Assembly (NCBI GenBank): GCA_043826085.1
Contig: JBDRQW010000033.1
Span: forward strand, 1 to 11,535
Source: CAXBYZ01 sp043826085
GTDB taxonomy: Bacteria > Patescibacteriota > Microgenomatia > UBA1400 > CG1-02-47-37
Length of the DNA stretch: 11,535 nt
Reading direction: 5' to 3'
Shown here: in pieces, positions 1-7,512 of the stretch
Position numbering within the stretch: the first letter of the stretch is position 1
Layout of the letters: every line of letters begins with the position of its first letter
Position numbers and translations under genes: made by a program
Notes under the pieces: model-generated
What the model saw: only the letters and a program-made list of their open reading frames with translations
What the model was told of the DNA's origin: nothing
Databases searched by the model: none

Positions 1-1167
1 CTTCATTCTGGTGGCCAAATCAGAAGTTATAATTTACTTAAAAATTTGAGTCAAAATCACCAAATTACCCTCTTTAGCTTTATTCGCTCTAAAAGCGAAA
101 CCAAACACATAAAAGAGCTAAAAAAATTCTGTCATAAAGTTAAAGTCTTTAGAAGAAGAAAAGCCTGGGATCCAAGAAACATAATTTTGTCCGGACTAAC
201 TCCTTATCCATTCCTGGTGTCCATTTACTTTTCAAAAGATGTTAAAACAGCTATTCTTAAAGAACTTCAAACTTCTGATTATGACCTGATTCACGCCGAA
301 ACTTTTTATGTCATGCCCAACTTACCAAGCTCGGTTAAATTACCTACTTTATTGGTTGAACAAACCATCGAGTACGCTGTTTATCAACGTTATGTCAAAG
401 ACTTTAAACTTTTTTTCTTAAAGCCTTTGCTTTACTTTGACGTTTTTAAAATTAAGTTTTGGGAAAAATACTACTGGAATAAGGCCACCCGCTTAATTGC
501 CATGTCTGCTTCAGATAAAGCCATTATGCAACGCTCGGTTAAAGGCAGAAAAGTTAACGTGGTTGCTAACGGCGTAGACATCGATCATTTTTCGGCCAAA
601 TGCCGATCGTCCTCTGGACGAAATCTTCGAAAACCCAAAAACCCCACCGTTCTATTCGTGGGTAACTTCAAGTGGTTACCCAATAAAGATGCCGCTAAGT
701 TTTTGGTAGGAAAAATCTGGCCAATTATTAAAAAGAAATTACCCAATGCCAAACTTTGGATAGTCGGTAGAAATCCCACCAAAGACATCTTAAAGTTACA
801 GGTAGATAAAAGCATTTTGGTTACTGGAAACTTAGAAGATATTAGAACTGCTTTTAAAACCTCCTCTGTCTTACTGGCCCCTATCAGAAACGGACGAGGA
901 ACCAAGTACAAAGTCTTAGAGGCTATGGCTAGTCAAACTCCCGTGGTCACCACTAAGCTTGGTATCGAGGGGGTTGAGGCCCAAGGCTCAGTTTTGGTGG
1001 CAGAAGAAGCTCAGGGTTTAGCTGAAAAAACCATTAAAGTTCTACTCAATAAAAAACTAGCCCAAACTTTATCAAACAAAGCCAAAAAAATCGTTGACTC
1101 AAAGTACAACTGGAAAGCCATCTCAAAACAACTAGACAATATTTACCTAGAACTTGGAGGGGCATAA
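1..1167 (+). CDS. GT4 glycosyltransferase, N-terminus cut by window edge
   Basis: The reading frame is open from base 1, and its first codons read LHSGGQIRSYNLLKNL. This is the conserved N-terminal acceptor-side loop of GT-B glycosyltransferases ('P-x-SGG-x-R-x-YNLL'), so the true start lies about 10-20 codons upstream of the window; the in-frame TTG at 46 is not a real start. 388 residues are visible. The C-terminal Rossmann domain has VVANGVDIDHF, then VLFVGNFKWLPNKDA, and the donor-site segment GTKYKVLEAMASQTPVVTT. The pattern resembles GT4 enzymes of the PEP-CTERM/EpsH-associated sugar transferase type, which are cytoplasmic and use nucleotide sugars to extend a lipid-linked glycan. The next gene begins 4 bp after its TAA. 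Sugar specificity cannot be read from the sequence. Family call is firm; exact function is inference. Confidence 0.9.
   Translation, partial: LHSGGQIRSYNLLKNLSQNHQITLFSFIRSKSETKHIKELKKFCHKVKVFRRRKAWDPRNIILSGLTPYPFLVSIYFSKDVKTAILKELQTSDYDLIHAETFYVMPNLPSSVKLPTLLVEQTIEYAVYQRYVKDFKLFFLKPLLYFDVFKIKFWEKYYWNKATRLIAMSASDKAIMQRSVKGRKVNVVANGVDIDHFSAKCRSSSGRNLRKPKNPTVLFVGNFKWLPNKDAAKFLVGKIWPIIKKKLPNAKLWIVGRNPTKDILKLQVDKSILVTGNLEDIRTAFKTSSVLLAPIRNGRGTKYKVLEAMASQTPVVTTKLGIEGVEAQGSVLVAEEAQGLAEKTIKVLLNKKLAQTLSNKAKKIVDSKYNWKAISKQLDNIYLELGGA
1156..1160 (+). promoter_or_regulatory. Ribosome binding site GGAGG
   Basis: GGAGG lies inside the last codons of the first glycosyltransferase gene, 11 nt before the ATG at 1172. 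It supports that ATG over the in-frame TTG at 1154, which overlaps the site itself. Confidence 0.7.
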
Positions 1168-1171
1168 TATT

Positions 1172-2269
1172 ATGAAAACAAAACAAATAGTAATTGATGC
1201 CAGATTTTGGGGACCATCCCACACCGGCCTTGGTCGCTACACCAAATCTCTGGTCACCGCCCTTAAATCACTCAAGGTTCGTAACCTTGAGTTTACTTTG
1301 TTGGTAAATAAAAAAACAAAAACAAACTTTAAAACCATTTTAGTCAAGGCCAAACCCTACTCAGTTAGTGAGCAGTTTGAAATCAGCCAAGTTTTAACAA
1401 AAGCCAATCCGGATTTAGTTCACTTTCTTCACTTTAACGTCCCTTTACTTTATAAAAAACCATTTGTAGTCACTATTCACGATTTAATCAAACACCACTC
1501 ATCAGGCTTAAGCACTACCACTAAATCAATCTTTACTTACCCAATAAAAAGGCTTGGTTATTTTACCACCGTTAAGCACGCAGTCATCAACTCAAAAGCT
1601 ATCATTGCTCCCTCAAATTGGGTTAAAAACGACATCTTAAATCACTATAAAATTAATCCCAAAAAAATCACCACTATCTACGAAGCGGCTGACAGCCAGC
1701 ACTTTAAATATTCAAAGTCAGATCTTATCCCTCCCGATTACCCCTATCTCATCTATATTGGTAATGCCTATCCCCATAAAAATCTACCAGTCTTGATAAA
1801 AGCTGTCAGTCAAACTAACTTAAAATTATTAATAGTTACCGGTAGAGATATTTTTTACCACCGCTTAAGAGACCAAATTAGAAAACAAAAAGCTCAAAAC
1901 TTTATTAAGATTAAAGGCTTCACTAGTGACCAAGACTTAAAGGTTCTCCTAAAACACTCACTGGCTTTTATTACCACTTCTCTCCTTGAGGGTTTTGGTC
2001 TACCGGGCCTTGAAGCTATGGCTTCAGAAACTCTGGTTCTAGCTTCAAAGAGAGCCTCCATGCCGGAAGTCTACGGCCAGCACGCTATCTTTTTTAATCC
2101 CGAAACAGAAAAAGATATCATCAAAAAAATTAACTACGTTACCAAGCTAAAATCTTCAACTAGAGCTCAATTAATCAAAAAAGCCAAAACCCACGCCGCC
2201 ACTTACTCTTGGGAAAAAACTGCCAGAAAAACTATAAAAATCTATGAAAATTGCCTTAGTCTACGATAG
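1172..2269 (+). CDS. GT4 glycosyltransferase (mannosyltransferase-like)
   Basis: 365 residues, a normal size for a complete GT4 enzyme. The N-terminus reads IVIDARFWGPSHTGLGRYTK, the glycine-rich loop typical of GT4 mannosyltransferase-like proteins. Further on are VVTIHDLIKHH (N-terminal domain), APSNWVKNDIL and IYEAAD (interdomain), YLIYIGNAYPHKN (start of the donor domain) and the GT4 E-x7-E signature in EGFGLPGLEAM, near residues 276-284. It is expected to be a cytoplasmic, retaining, nucleotide-sugar-dependent enzyme. The neighbouring GDP-mannose synthesis gene makes GDP-mannose a likely donor, but this is inference. The ATG start is chosen because GGAGG precedes it and the conserved IDAR motif follows within ten residues. 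The last 26 bp overlap the next gene, which suggests translational coupling. Confidence 0.92.
   Translation: MKTKQIVIDARFWGPSHTGLGRYTKSLVTALKSLKVRNLEFTLLVNKKTKTNFKTILVKAKPYSVSEQFEISQVLTKANPDLVHFLHFNVPLLYKKPFVVTIHDLIKHHSSGLSTTTKSIFTYPIKRLGYFTTVKHAVINSKAIIAPSNWVKNDILNHYKINPKKITTIYEAADSQHFKYSKSDLIPPDYPYLIYIGNAYPHKNLPVLIKAVSQTNLKLLIVTGRDIFYHRLRDQIRKQKAQNFIKIKGFTSDQDLKVLLKHSLAFITTSLLEGFGLPGLEAMASETLVLASKRASMPEVYGQHAIFFNPETEKDIIKKINYVTKLKSSTRAQLIKKAKTHAATYSWEKTARKTIKIYENCLSLR
1270..1292 (+). repeat. Intragenic hairpin with 10-bp arms
   Basis: ACTCAAGGTT, a CGT loop, then AACCTTGAGT form a perfect 10-bp stem with a 3-nt loop inside the second glycosyltransferase gene, about 100 nt after its start. 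No T-run follows, so it does not look like an intrinsic terminator. By a rough equal-base estimate such a stem is unlikely by chance in a window this size. Function unknown. Confidence 0.6.
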
Positions 2270-3344
2270 AGTAAATAAATTTGGCGGAGCCGAAAGAGTC
2301 CTTCAGGCTCTTCACCGGATGTTCCCCAAAGCTCCTCTCTACACCACTGTCTACAATAGGGAGTCAGCCCTCTGGGCCAAAAACTTAGATATCCGACCTT
2401 CATTCTTAAATAAATTTCCCTTAGCCAAAACCCACCATGAGATTTTTCCCTTACTCACCACCATAGCTTTTGAATCATTTGACTTTAGCGACTTTGACCT
2501 AGTTATCTCAGTTACCAGCACCGACGCCAAGGCCATCATCACTCGCCCAAGCACCCTTCATATTTGCTACTGTCTCACCCCCACCAGATATTTATGGTCT
2601 CATCATTGTCAGTATCAAAACTCTCCCGGCCTAGGAGCTTGGTCGATGCTATCAAGGTTGGTCATTGCCATTGCCAAGCCATACCTAAGAAAGCTGGATT
2701 TAATTACTTCCACTCGTCCGGATAAATACCTGGCCATCTCCACCGAAGTTAAAGATAGAATTAAAAAATACTATCAAAAAGATTCAGAAATAATTTTTCC
2801 ACCAGTTGATACAAGTAAATTTTTCTACAGTAAACCCAAAGACTACTTCTTACTTGTTTCCCGATTAGTGACGTATAAAAACATCGATTTAGCCATTAAA
2901 GCCTTCAATAAACTAAATAAAAAACTGGTTATCATCGGTACCGGTAGGGAATTAAAAAATCTAAAACAACTTGCCAACTCAAACATTTCTTTCAAAGGTA
3001 AAGTTAGTGATCAAGAATTAGCCATTCTGTATAGTCGCTGTCAAGCTCTAATCATGCCTCAAGAAGAAGACTTCGGTTTGGTAAGTGTAGAAGCCCAAAG
3101 TTCCGGAAAACCTGTCATTGCTTTAAATAAAGGTGGAGCCAAAGATACTATTATAAACACCAAGACTGGCATTTTATTTAAAGAAGCTAAGGTTGACAGT
3201 CTTATCAAAGCTGTGAAACAATTTAACACATTAACTTGGAACCATTCATTTATTCAAAAAAGCGCTAAAAAATTTGACACCAAAGTGTTTCAAAATAATT
3301 TTAAAAAATTCGTGGAGGCCCAATGGAAAATAAAAAATCAATAA
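2244..3344 (+). CDS. GT4 glycosyltransferase (WbaZ-like)
   Basis: 366 residues, full length. The N-terminus MKIALVYDRVNKFGGAERVL carries the GGAERV loop characteristic of the WbaZ-type branch of GT4 mannosyltransferases. HICYCLTPTRYLWSHH is another family hallmark. The donor domain contains IIFPPVDTSKF, YFLLVSRLVTYKNID, LVIIGTGREL and the E-x7-E signature EEDFGLVSVEAQ, followed by GKPVIALNKGGAKDTI. The expected role is cytoplasmic transfer of a hexose, perhaps mannose, to a lipid-linked oligosaccharide. The ATG lies 26 bp inside the preceding gene and has no clear Shine-Dalgarno sequence, so it probably depends on translational coupling. Its 3' end overlaps manC by 22 bp. The acceptor and linkage are not deducible. 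Confidence 0.93.
   Translation: MKIALVYDRVNKFGGAERVLQALHRMFPKAPLYTTVYNRESALWAKNLDIRPSFLNKFPLAKTHHEIFPLLTTIAFESFDFSDFDLVISVTSTDAKAIITRPSTLHICYCLTPTRYLWSHHCQYQNSPGLGAWSMLSRLVIAIAKPYLRKLDLITSTRPDKYLAISTEVKDRIKKYYQKDSEIIFPPVDTSKFFYSKPKDYFLLVSRLVTYKNIDLAIKAFNKLNKKLVIIGTGRELKNLKQLANSNISFKGKVSDQELAILYSRCQALIMPQEEDFGLVSVEAQSSGKPVIALNKGGAKDTIINTKTGILFKEAKVDSLIKAVKQFNTLTWNHSFIQKSAKKFDTKVFQNNFKKFVEAQWKIKNQ
3314..3318 (+). promoter_or_regulatory. Ribosome binding site GGAGG for manC
   Basis: GTGGAGGCCCAATG: a GGAGG core lies 4 nt before the manC ATG and is embedded in the 3' end of the upstream glycosyltransferase gene. Spacing is slightly tight, but this is the clearest Shine-Dalgarno site in the polysaccharide operon. 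Confidence 0.7.
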
Positions 3345-4405
3345 AAGTCTTAATCATGTGTGGCGGCAAAGGTACCAGAATGTGGCCTATCTCAAACATG
3401 TCTCACCCAAAACAGTTTGAAGCTTTGCTTGGCAATACATCAATGTTTCGTCAAACCATCGATAGAGCCTTAAAAGGCTTTAAACCGGAAGATATCTATA
3501 TCGCTACCAGCGACAAATTTGGCAAGTACCTAAAAGTTCAAGCACCGGAAGTTCCTCAGAATAACTTTATCTTAGAGCCGGCCATGCGAGATAACTTAGG
3601 CGCTATTGGCTTAGCCACTGCGGTGATTAACAAGCGTCACCCAGATGCAGTCATGACCATTCTTTGGGGAGCAGATCATGTAGTTCAAAAACAAGATAAA
3701 TTTTTGAGCGCCATCAAGCACGCCGCAGATTTAGCTTTAGAAAATGACGTCATTGTTCACGTTGACACTCCTCCAACTTATCCATCAGTTCACAACGGCT
3801 GGATAGAGGTTGGTAAGCATTTAAAAACAGTCAATGGTCACAAAGTTTACGAGTTTATCAAGCAAATTGAAAAACCAAATATAGATATAGCCAAAAAGTT
3901 ATTTAAATCAAAAAAATACCTAATTCACGTCGGTTACATGGCTACCAAGCCATCCTTATTACTTGATCTTTATAAAAAATATGCCAAAAAGACTTACGAT
4001 AACTTACAAAAAATAGTTCCACATATAGACACTCCAAAATTTCAAAAAGTCCTAGAAGAGTACTATCCAAAATTCGAAAAACAGTCTGTTGACTTTGGCT
4101 TATTTGAAAAACTACCACCAAAAAGCCAGTGGGAACTTCCGGTTGACATGGGCTGGATAGATGTTGGCACCTGGGGACTTTTATATCACGGACTAGATAA
4201 AGATAAAGACGGCAATGTAGTTATGGGTAAAGCCAAACTAATCGACACCAAGAACTCACTAATCATCAGTAAGGATGAAGGCATAATTGGAACCATTGCC
4301 CTTGATGGTATGATCGTAGTAGATACTAACGAAGGCTTGCTGGTTTGCCCGCTTGATCAAGCCTCAAAAGTTAAGCAACTATATCAGGCACTGTACGACA
4401 AATAA
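3323..4405 (+). CDS. manC: Mannose-1-phosphate guanylyltransferase
   Basis: 360 residues, matching the nucleotidyltransferase-only form; the C-terminal cupin isomerase domain of bifunctional (~470 aa) ManC/AlgA is absent. It should make GDP-mannose from mannose-1-phosphate and GTP in the cytoplasm. Visible motifs: the pyrophosphorylase signature GGKGTRMWP at 14-22, PKQF at 29-32, EPAMRD at 85-90 (family EP-x-xRN/D), LWGADHVV at 114-121 (family LPADH), NGWIEVG at 158-164, FIKQIEKP at 178-185 (the sugar-binding FxEKP region) and VDMGWIDVGTW at about 274-284 (family DxGWsDvGsW). The start is fixed by GGAGG 4 nt upstream. The gene overlaps the preceding glycosyltransferase by 22 bp and sits among GT4 enzymes likely to use its product. 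The separate isomerase must be elsewhere. Confidence 0.95.
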   Translation: MENKKSIKVLIMCGGKGTRMWPISNMSHPKQFEALLGNTSMFRQTIDRALKGFKPEDIYIATSDKFGKYLKVQAPEVPQNNFILEPAMRDNLGAIGLATAVINKRHPDAVMTILWGADHVVQKQDKFLSAIKHAADLALENDVIVHVDTPPTYPSVHNGWIEVGKHLKTVNGHKVYEFIKQIEKPNIDIAKKLFKSKKYLIHVGYMATKPSLLLDLYKKYAKKTYDNLQKIVPHIDTPKFQKVLEEYYPKFEKQSVDFGLFEKLPPKSQWELPVDMGWIDVGTWGLLYHGLDKDKDGNVVMGKAKLIDTKNSLIISKDEGIIGTIALDGMIVVDTNEGLLVCPLDQASKVKQLYQALYDK

Positions 4406-4409
4406 ATCT

Positions 4410-5027
4410 ATGCACCAAGCCCTAAAACGAATTATGGACATTGTCATTGCTATTATTTTGACAATTATCTTCTCACCAATTTTTATCATCATCCCTATCT
4501 TAATTTGGCTGGAATCCGGTCCACCGGTTTTATACAGTCATAAACGTATTGGTAAAGATCAAAAAACATTTTGGCTTTACAAATTTAGAACCATGATTAA
4601 AGATGCTGACGATGTCCTGTATAAACAAGACAAAAAACTATTAAAAAAATTCATAAAAGATGATTGGAAACTCGAAAATGACCCAAGAATCACCAAGCTT
4701 GGTAGAATGCTAAGAAACTTAACCATCGATGAATTCCCTCAGCTATACAACGTTTTTAGGGGGGAAATGAGCATTGTTGGCCCCAGAGCCTACATTCCAA
4801 GAGAAATAAAAGCCCAGACCGAAAGATACCAACAAACTAAGACTTGGATGAAAACAATTTTTAGCGTCAAACCCGGCATCACCGGTCCGTGGCAAACTTC
4901 AGGTAGAAACATTATTTCATTTGACAAAAGAACCAAAATGGATCTTAATTATGCCAAGCACAACAATATTTTGTGGGATATTTTTATTATCTTAAAAACC
5001 CCGCAAGCAATGCTATCAAAATGGTAA
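4410..5027 (+). CDS. Polyprenyl-phosphate sugar-1-phosphate transferase (initiating enzyme)
   Basis: 205 residues from the ATG at 4410, four bases after the manC stop. This is the short, monotopic form of the bacterial sugar transferase family (PF02397; PglC and the catalytic part of WcaJ/RfbP). It moves a sugar-1-phosphate from a nucleotide sugar to a polyprenyl phosphate, the first membrane step of glycan assembly. A basic KRIMDI precedes a single hydrophobic re-entrant helix (about 10-33) with the kinking SP pair at 22-23. Then come RIGKDQKTFWLYKFRTM, DPRITKLGRMLRNLTIDEFPQ with the catalytic Asp-Glu dyad at 107-108, MSIVGPRAYIPRE, and VKPGITGPWQTSGR. All core motifs are intact. An upstream in-frame TTG at 4353 is unlikely because the family N-terminus begins at KRIMD. 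The stop overlaps the next start by 7 bp. Which sugar it transfers is unknown. Confidence 0.94.
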   Translation: MHQALKRIMDIVIAIILTIIFSPIFIIIPILIWLESGPPVLYSHKRIGKDQKTFWLYKFRTMIKDADDVLYKQDKKLLKKFIKDDWKLENDPRITKLGRMLRNLTIDEFPQLYNVFRGEMSIVGPRAYIPREIKAQTERYQQTKTWMKTIFSVKPGITGPWQTSGRNIISFDKRTKMDLNYAKHNNILWDIFIILKTPQAMLSKW

Positions 5028-6913
5028 AAATAAAGATAAATAAAAATAAGGGTTCCGAACTCTCAGATGTTAAAAAGTTCGGAACCTTGGTATTTATTGG
5101 TATTGTTGCCTTTTTTCTCCTAATCTTCATATACTCACTAATAATTGGTTTAACTCTAAAAGCGCCGGGAACTAAGCTAATTACTAACTTAAAAGACAGT
5201 CTTACCGCCGTCCAAAACAAAGACTTAAAACTAGCCGAGGAAAATTTAATTTTAGCTCACGATAATTTGGGAGTGGTTAACAAAAAATTTAAATTAGTAT
5301 CGTGGATTAGTTACCTTCCATTTTTGGGAGGTTACGTCAAAGATGCCGATCATGGTTTAACTGCAACCGGTTACGGTCTAGACACGGCAGATATCTTACT
5401 TAAGGCTCTAGCCCCCTACGCTGACGTCATGGGTTTTACGGGCACAGAAGCGATGGAGGGAGTTGAGTCCGCCGAAGATAAAATTATATTTATTCTAGAT
5501 ACTCTGGATAAAATCTCTCCTCAACTAGAAGAAGTAACCCAAAAGGCAGCTTTAATAGAAGCAGAAATTAGTCAAATCAATCCCAAGCGCTATCCAAAAA
5601 CATTCAAGGGTGTTGAAGTTAGGGGTCAACTAACTATTATTCAAGACAGCTTGGTTAGTAGTAAAGAAGCCCTAGCCAACATAAAGCCCTTGCTTAAACT
5701 CATTCCTCAACTTCTCGGTCAACCAGACCCCAAAAACTACTTACTTGTTTTTCAAAACGATGCCGAGATTAGACCCAGCGGGGGTTTCTTAACCGCCGTG
5801 GCTATTTTGCGAGCCCACAAGGGCAAAATTACTCCGCTACTCACTAAAGATATTTATGAACTAGACGCTTTATTTGGCAATAGAGAACCCGCTCCAGACC
5901 CTATTAAAAAATACTTACCCTTAGTTTATAGCTGGCACTTAAGAGACATGAACTTATCACCGGACTTTAAAGTTTCTATGGATCAATTCTTGCCAAACTA
6001 TAAATCAGTCGCCAGTAACTCAGATTTTGATGGCGTTATCGCCATGGACACCCAAATAGTAGTTGACATGCTCAGGGTACTTGGAAAAGTCGGAGTCGCC
6101 AATTGGGGTGAGTATCACGCTGAAATTGTCCCGGAGTGTAACTGTCCTCAAGTGGTTTACAAAATGGAGGACTACGCCACTAGGCCAACCTACTACATAA
6201 AAGAAAATAGAAAAGGCATGATTGGGCCTTTGATGCACTCAATTTTACTAAACGCCATGAACTCTCCCAAGAAACTCTGGCCTCAATTTATCGAGATTGG
6301 CTTAAAAAATATAAAAGCCAAACACTTAATGTTTTACTTTCCGGACAATGAAGACATGCAAACAGTAACTGAATCTTTTAATGCCAGTGGCCGAATCGTG
6401 GACTTTAATGGTGATTACTTCCACCTAAACGACACCAACTTTGCCGGAGCTAAATCAAATCTTTATGTTAACCAAGCGGTCGATCAAGAAATAGAAACTG
6501 ACAACGACGGTACTATTACTAAAACCGTTACTATCACCTACACTAATCCGGAACCTCAAGATGACTGTAACTTAGAGACTGGGGGACTATGCCTAAATGG
6601 CCTGCTTCGCGACTGGGTTAGGATTTACGTGCCCGAGGGTTCCAAGTTGATCGAAATTTTAGGTTCTGATATTGAACCTACTACCTCAAAAGATCTTGGC
6701 AAAACTGTCTTCGAGGCTTTTATTGAACTTCGACCAGAGTCAAGAACCAAGTTAATCGTTAAGTACCAGCTTCCCTTTAAATTTGACTCAAATAATCCAT
6801 ACAATCTCTTAATTCAAAAACAACCGGGCTCCAAAAATCATGACTATACCATAACCTTTGGCAACACTCACCAAGAATTTATCCTAGACAGTGATCGTGA
6901 ATTGTTATTATAG
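5021..6913 (+). CDS. DUF4012 membrane-anchored protein
   Basis: 630 residues. A short lysine-rich N-terminus is followed by one strong transmembrane helix at about 21-46; the rest is probably extracytoplasmic. Residues 55-225 are mostly helical, with heptad-like leucines around 57-85. The DUF4012 (PF13196) core begins near 231 with QPDPKNYLLVFQNDAEIRPS then GGFLTAVAIL, the hallmark 'FQN-x-AE-x-RP-x-GG' segment. Four cysteines occur in ECNC and in DDC...GLC, possibly structural. DUF4012 has no assigned biochemical role, but the family recurs next to exopolysaccharide genes in CPR bacteria and Actinobacteria. Its position as last gene of this operon suggests a part in glycan export or attachment, which is inference. 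The ATG at 5021 overlaps the preceding TAA (ATGGTAA), so it is preferred over the upstream GTG at 4973. Confidence 0.9.
   Translation: MVKIKINKNKGSELSDVKKFGTLVFIGIVAFFLLIFIYSLIIGLTLKAPGTKLITNLKDSLTAVQNKDLKLAEENLILAHDNLGVVNKKFKLVSWISYLPFLGGYVKDADHGLTATGYGLDTADILLKALAPYADVMGFTGTEAMEGVESAEDKIIFILDTLDKISPQLEEVTQKAALIEAEISQINPKRYPKTFKGVEVRGQLTIIQDSLVSSKEALANIKPLLKLIPQLLGQPDPKNYLLVFQNDAEIRPSGGFLTAVAILRAHKGKITPLLTKDIYELDALFGNREPAPDPIKKYLPLVYSWHLRDMNLSPDFKVSMDQFLPNYKSVASNSDFDGVIAMDTQIVVDMLRVLGKVGVANWGEYHAEIVPECNCPQVVYKMEDYATRPTYYIKENRKGMIGPLMHSILLNAMNSPKKLWPQFIEIGLKNIKAKHLMFYFPDNEDMQTVTESFNASGRIVDFNGDYFHLNDTNFAGAKSNLYVNQAVDQEIETDNDGTITKTVTITYTNPEPQDDCNLETGGLCLNGLLRDWVRIYVPEGSKLIEILGSDIEPTTSKDLGKTVFEAFIELRPESRTKLIVKYQLPFKFDSNNPYNLLIQKQPGSKNHDYTITFGNTHQEFILDSDRELLL
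5051..5086 (+). repeat. Intragenic hairpin with 11-bp arms
   Basis: GGTTCCGAACT at 5051-5061 and AGTTCGGAACC at 5076-5086 are perfect inverted repeats around a 14-nt loop. The stem can extend outward by a G-U and an A-U pair. It lies about 30 nt inside the DUF4012 gene and no U-tract follows. It could slow ribosomes or polymerase, or be a processing site that sets dosage of the last gene of the operon; this is inference. Confidence 0.6.
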
Positions 6914-6928
6914 TCTCAAACCACATTC

Positions 6929-6964
6929 CTCTCCGGAGTGGCACTTGATGACTCTCCGGAGTGG
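6929..6964 (+). repeat. 13-bp direct repeat carrying two ribosome binding sites
   Basis: CTCTCCGGAGTGG occurs at 6929-6941 and again, identically, at 6952-6964, with 23 bp between starts (about two helical turns). Each copy contains the 8-bp palindrome CTCCGGAG and a GGAG core exactly 9 nt before an ATG (6948 and 6971). It could be a tandem duplication of a ribosome binding site, a two-site operator, or both. Confidence 0.65.
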
Positions 6965-6974
6965 AACAAAATGA
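6948..6974 (+). CDS. Candidate leader peptide MTLRSGTK upstream of recO
   Basis: An eight-codon ORF (MTLRSGTK) has GGAG 9 nt before its ATG, and its TGA stop overlaps the recO ATG as ATGA. This arrangement would allow a terminating ribosome to re-initiate on recO, the usual geometry of translational coupling. The peptide has no run of one amino acid, so amino-acid attenuation is not indicated. It may instead be a by-product of the duplicated 13-bp repeat. No product of this kind is known to me. Confidence 0.35.
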   Translation: MTLRSGTK

Positions 6975-7504
6975 ATCGCTCTTACAAGCTTGAAGCCATA
7001 ATCTTAAAAAGAATTAATTTTTCCGAAGCTGATCGTCTAGTTACTGTTTTATCAAAAACTCGCGGCAAGGTAGTCTTAGTAGCTAAGGGTGTTAGAAAGT
7101 TAACTTCAAGAAAAAAGGGTCACCTGGAACTTTTCACTCACGCCAAACTTCAAGTTGTAAAAACCAAGGGCTTGGGCATAATCACCGAAGCAGAAACTAT
7201 AAATAACTTTCCCAATTTAAGAAAGAACTTAAACCGAGTTCGAATAGCTTATCTTTTAGCAGAGCTAATTGATAAAATGACCGCCGAAGGTCAAGAACAA
7301 CAAGAAGTTTTTGAACTCCTCTTTGACTCTCTTGCCACCCTAAACTCCAAATCTGCCACCAAAAACTTTATATTAAATTTTGAAAAACAACTTCTCGAGT
7401 TCCTCGGTTTTGGTCTACCCAACCCCCCCATCACTCAGCAAAGGCTTGAAACCCACATCTTCACCATCATCGACCATCCCCTAAACTCCAAAAAAATCCG
7501 CTAG
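6971..7504 (+). CDS. recO: DNA repair protein RecO, compact form
   Basis: 177 residues, against about 240 in typical RecO, which anneals DNA strands and loads RecA with RecR in RecF-pathway recombination. The N-terminal OB fold is clear: SYKLEAIILKRINFSEADRL, then LSKTRGKVVLVAKGVRK, matching the family's 'G-x-V-L-x-x-x-x-x-x-E-x-D-r-l' and 'A-K-G-x-R' segments. The helical part runs through VRIAYLLAELIDKM and EKQLLEFLGFGLP. The zinc-finger cysteines and much of the C-terminal helical domain are missing. LETHIFTIIDHPLNSKKIR then matches the usual extreme C-terminus ('P-LkS-k'), so this looks like an internal deletion rather than a frameshift, and a palindrome and promoter follow the stop. The ATG at 6971 is preferred because GGAG lies 9 nt upstream; an in-frame GTG at 6938 has no such site. 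Confidence 0.85.
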   Translation: MNRSYKLEAIILKRINFSEADRLVTVLSKTRGKVVLVAKGVRKLTSRKKGHLELFTHAKLQVVKTKGLGIITEAETINNFPNLRKNLNRVRIAYLLAELIDKMTAEGQEQQEVFELLFDSLATLNSKSATKNFILNFEKQLLEFLGFGLPNPPITQQRLETHIFTIIDHPLNSKKIR

Positions 7505-7512
7505 GCCACTCT

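Noticed and set aside
46..48. TTG as start of the first glycosyltransferase
   Set aside because: The frame is open to base 1, and the upstream codons encode the conserved SGGQIRSYNLL segment, so the gene is truncated by the window and does not start here.
585..911. Minus-strand reading frames inside the glycosyltransferase, DUF4012 and glyS regions
   Set aside because: All lie opposite well-supported plus-strand genes, and their translations show no recognisable domain; they are antisense shadows.
4353..4355. TTG start for the sugar-phosphate transferase
   Set aside because: It would add 19 residues unlike the family and overlap manC by 53 bp; the ATG at 4410 directly precedes the conserved KRIMDI.
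4973..4975. GTG start for the DUF4012 protein
   Set aside because: The added residues only mirror the other frame of the sugar transferase; ATG 5021 forms the typical short overlap with its stop.
6938..6940. GTG as recO start
   Set aside because: No ribosome binding site precedes it, and RecO similarity begins at SYKLEA, just after the ATG at 6971, which has GGAG at 9 nt.
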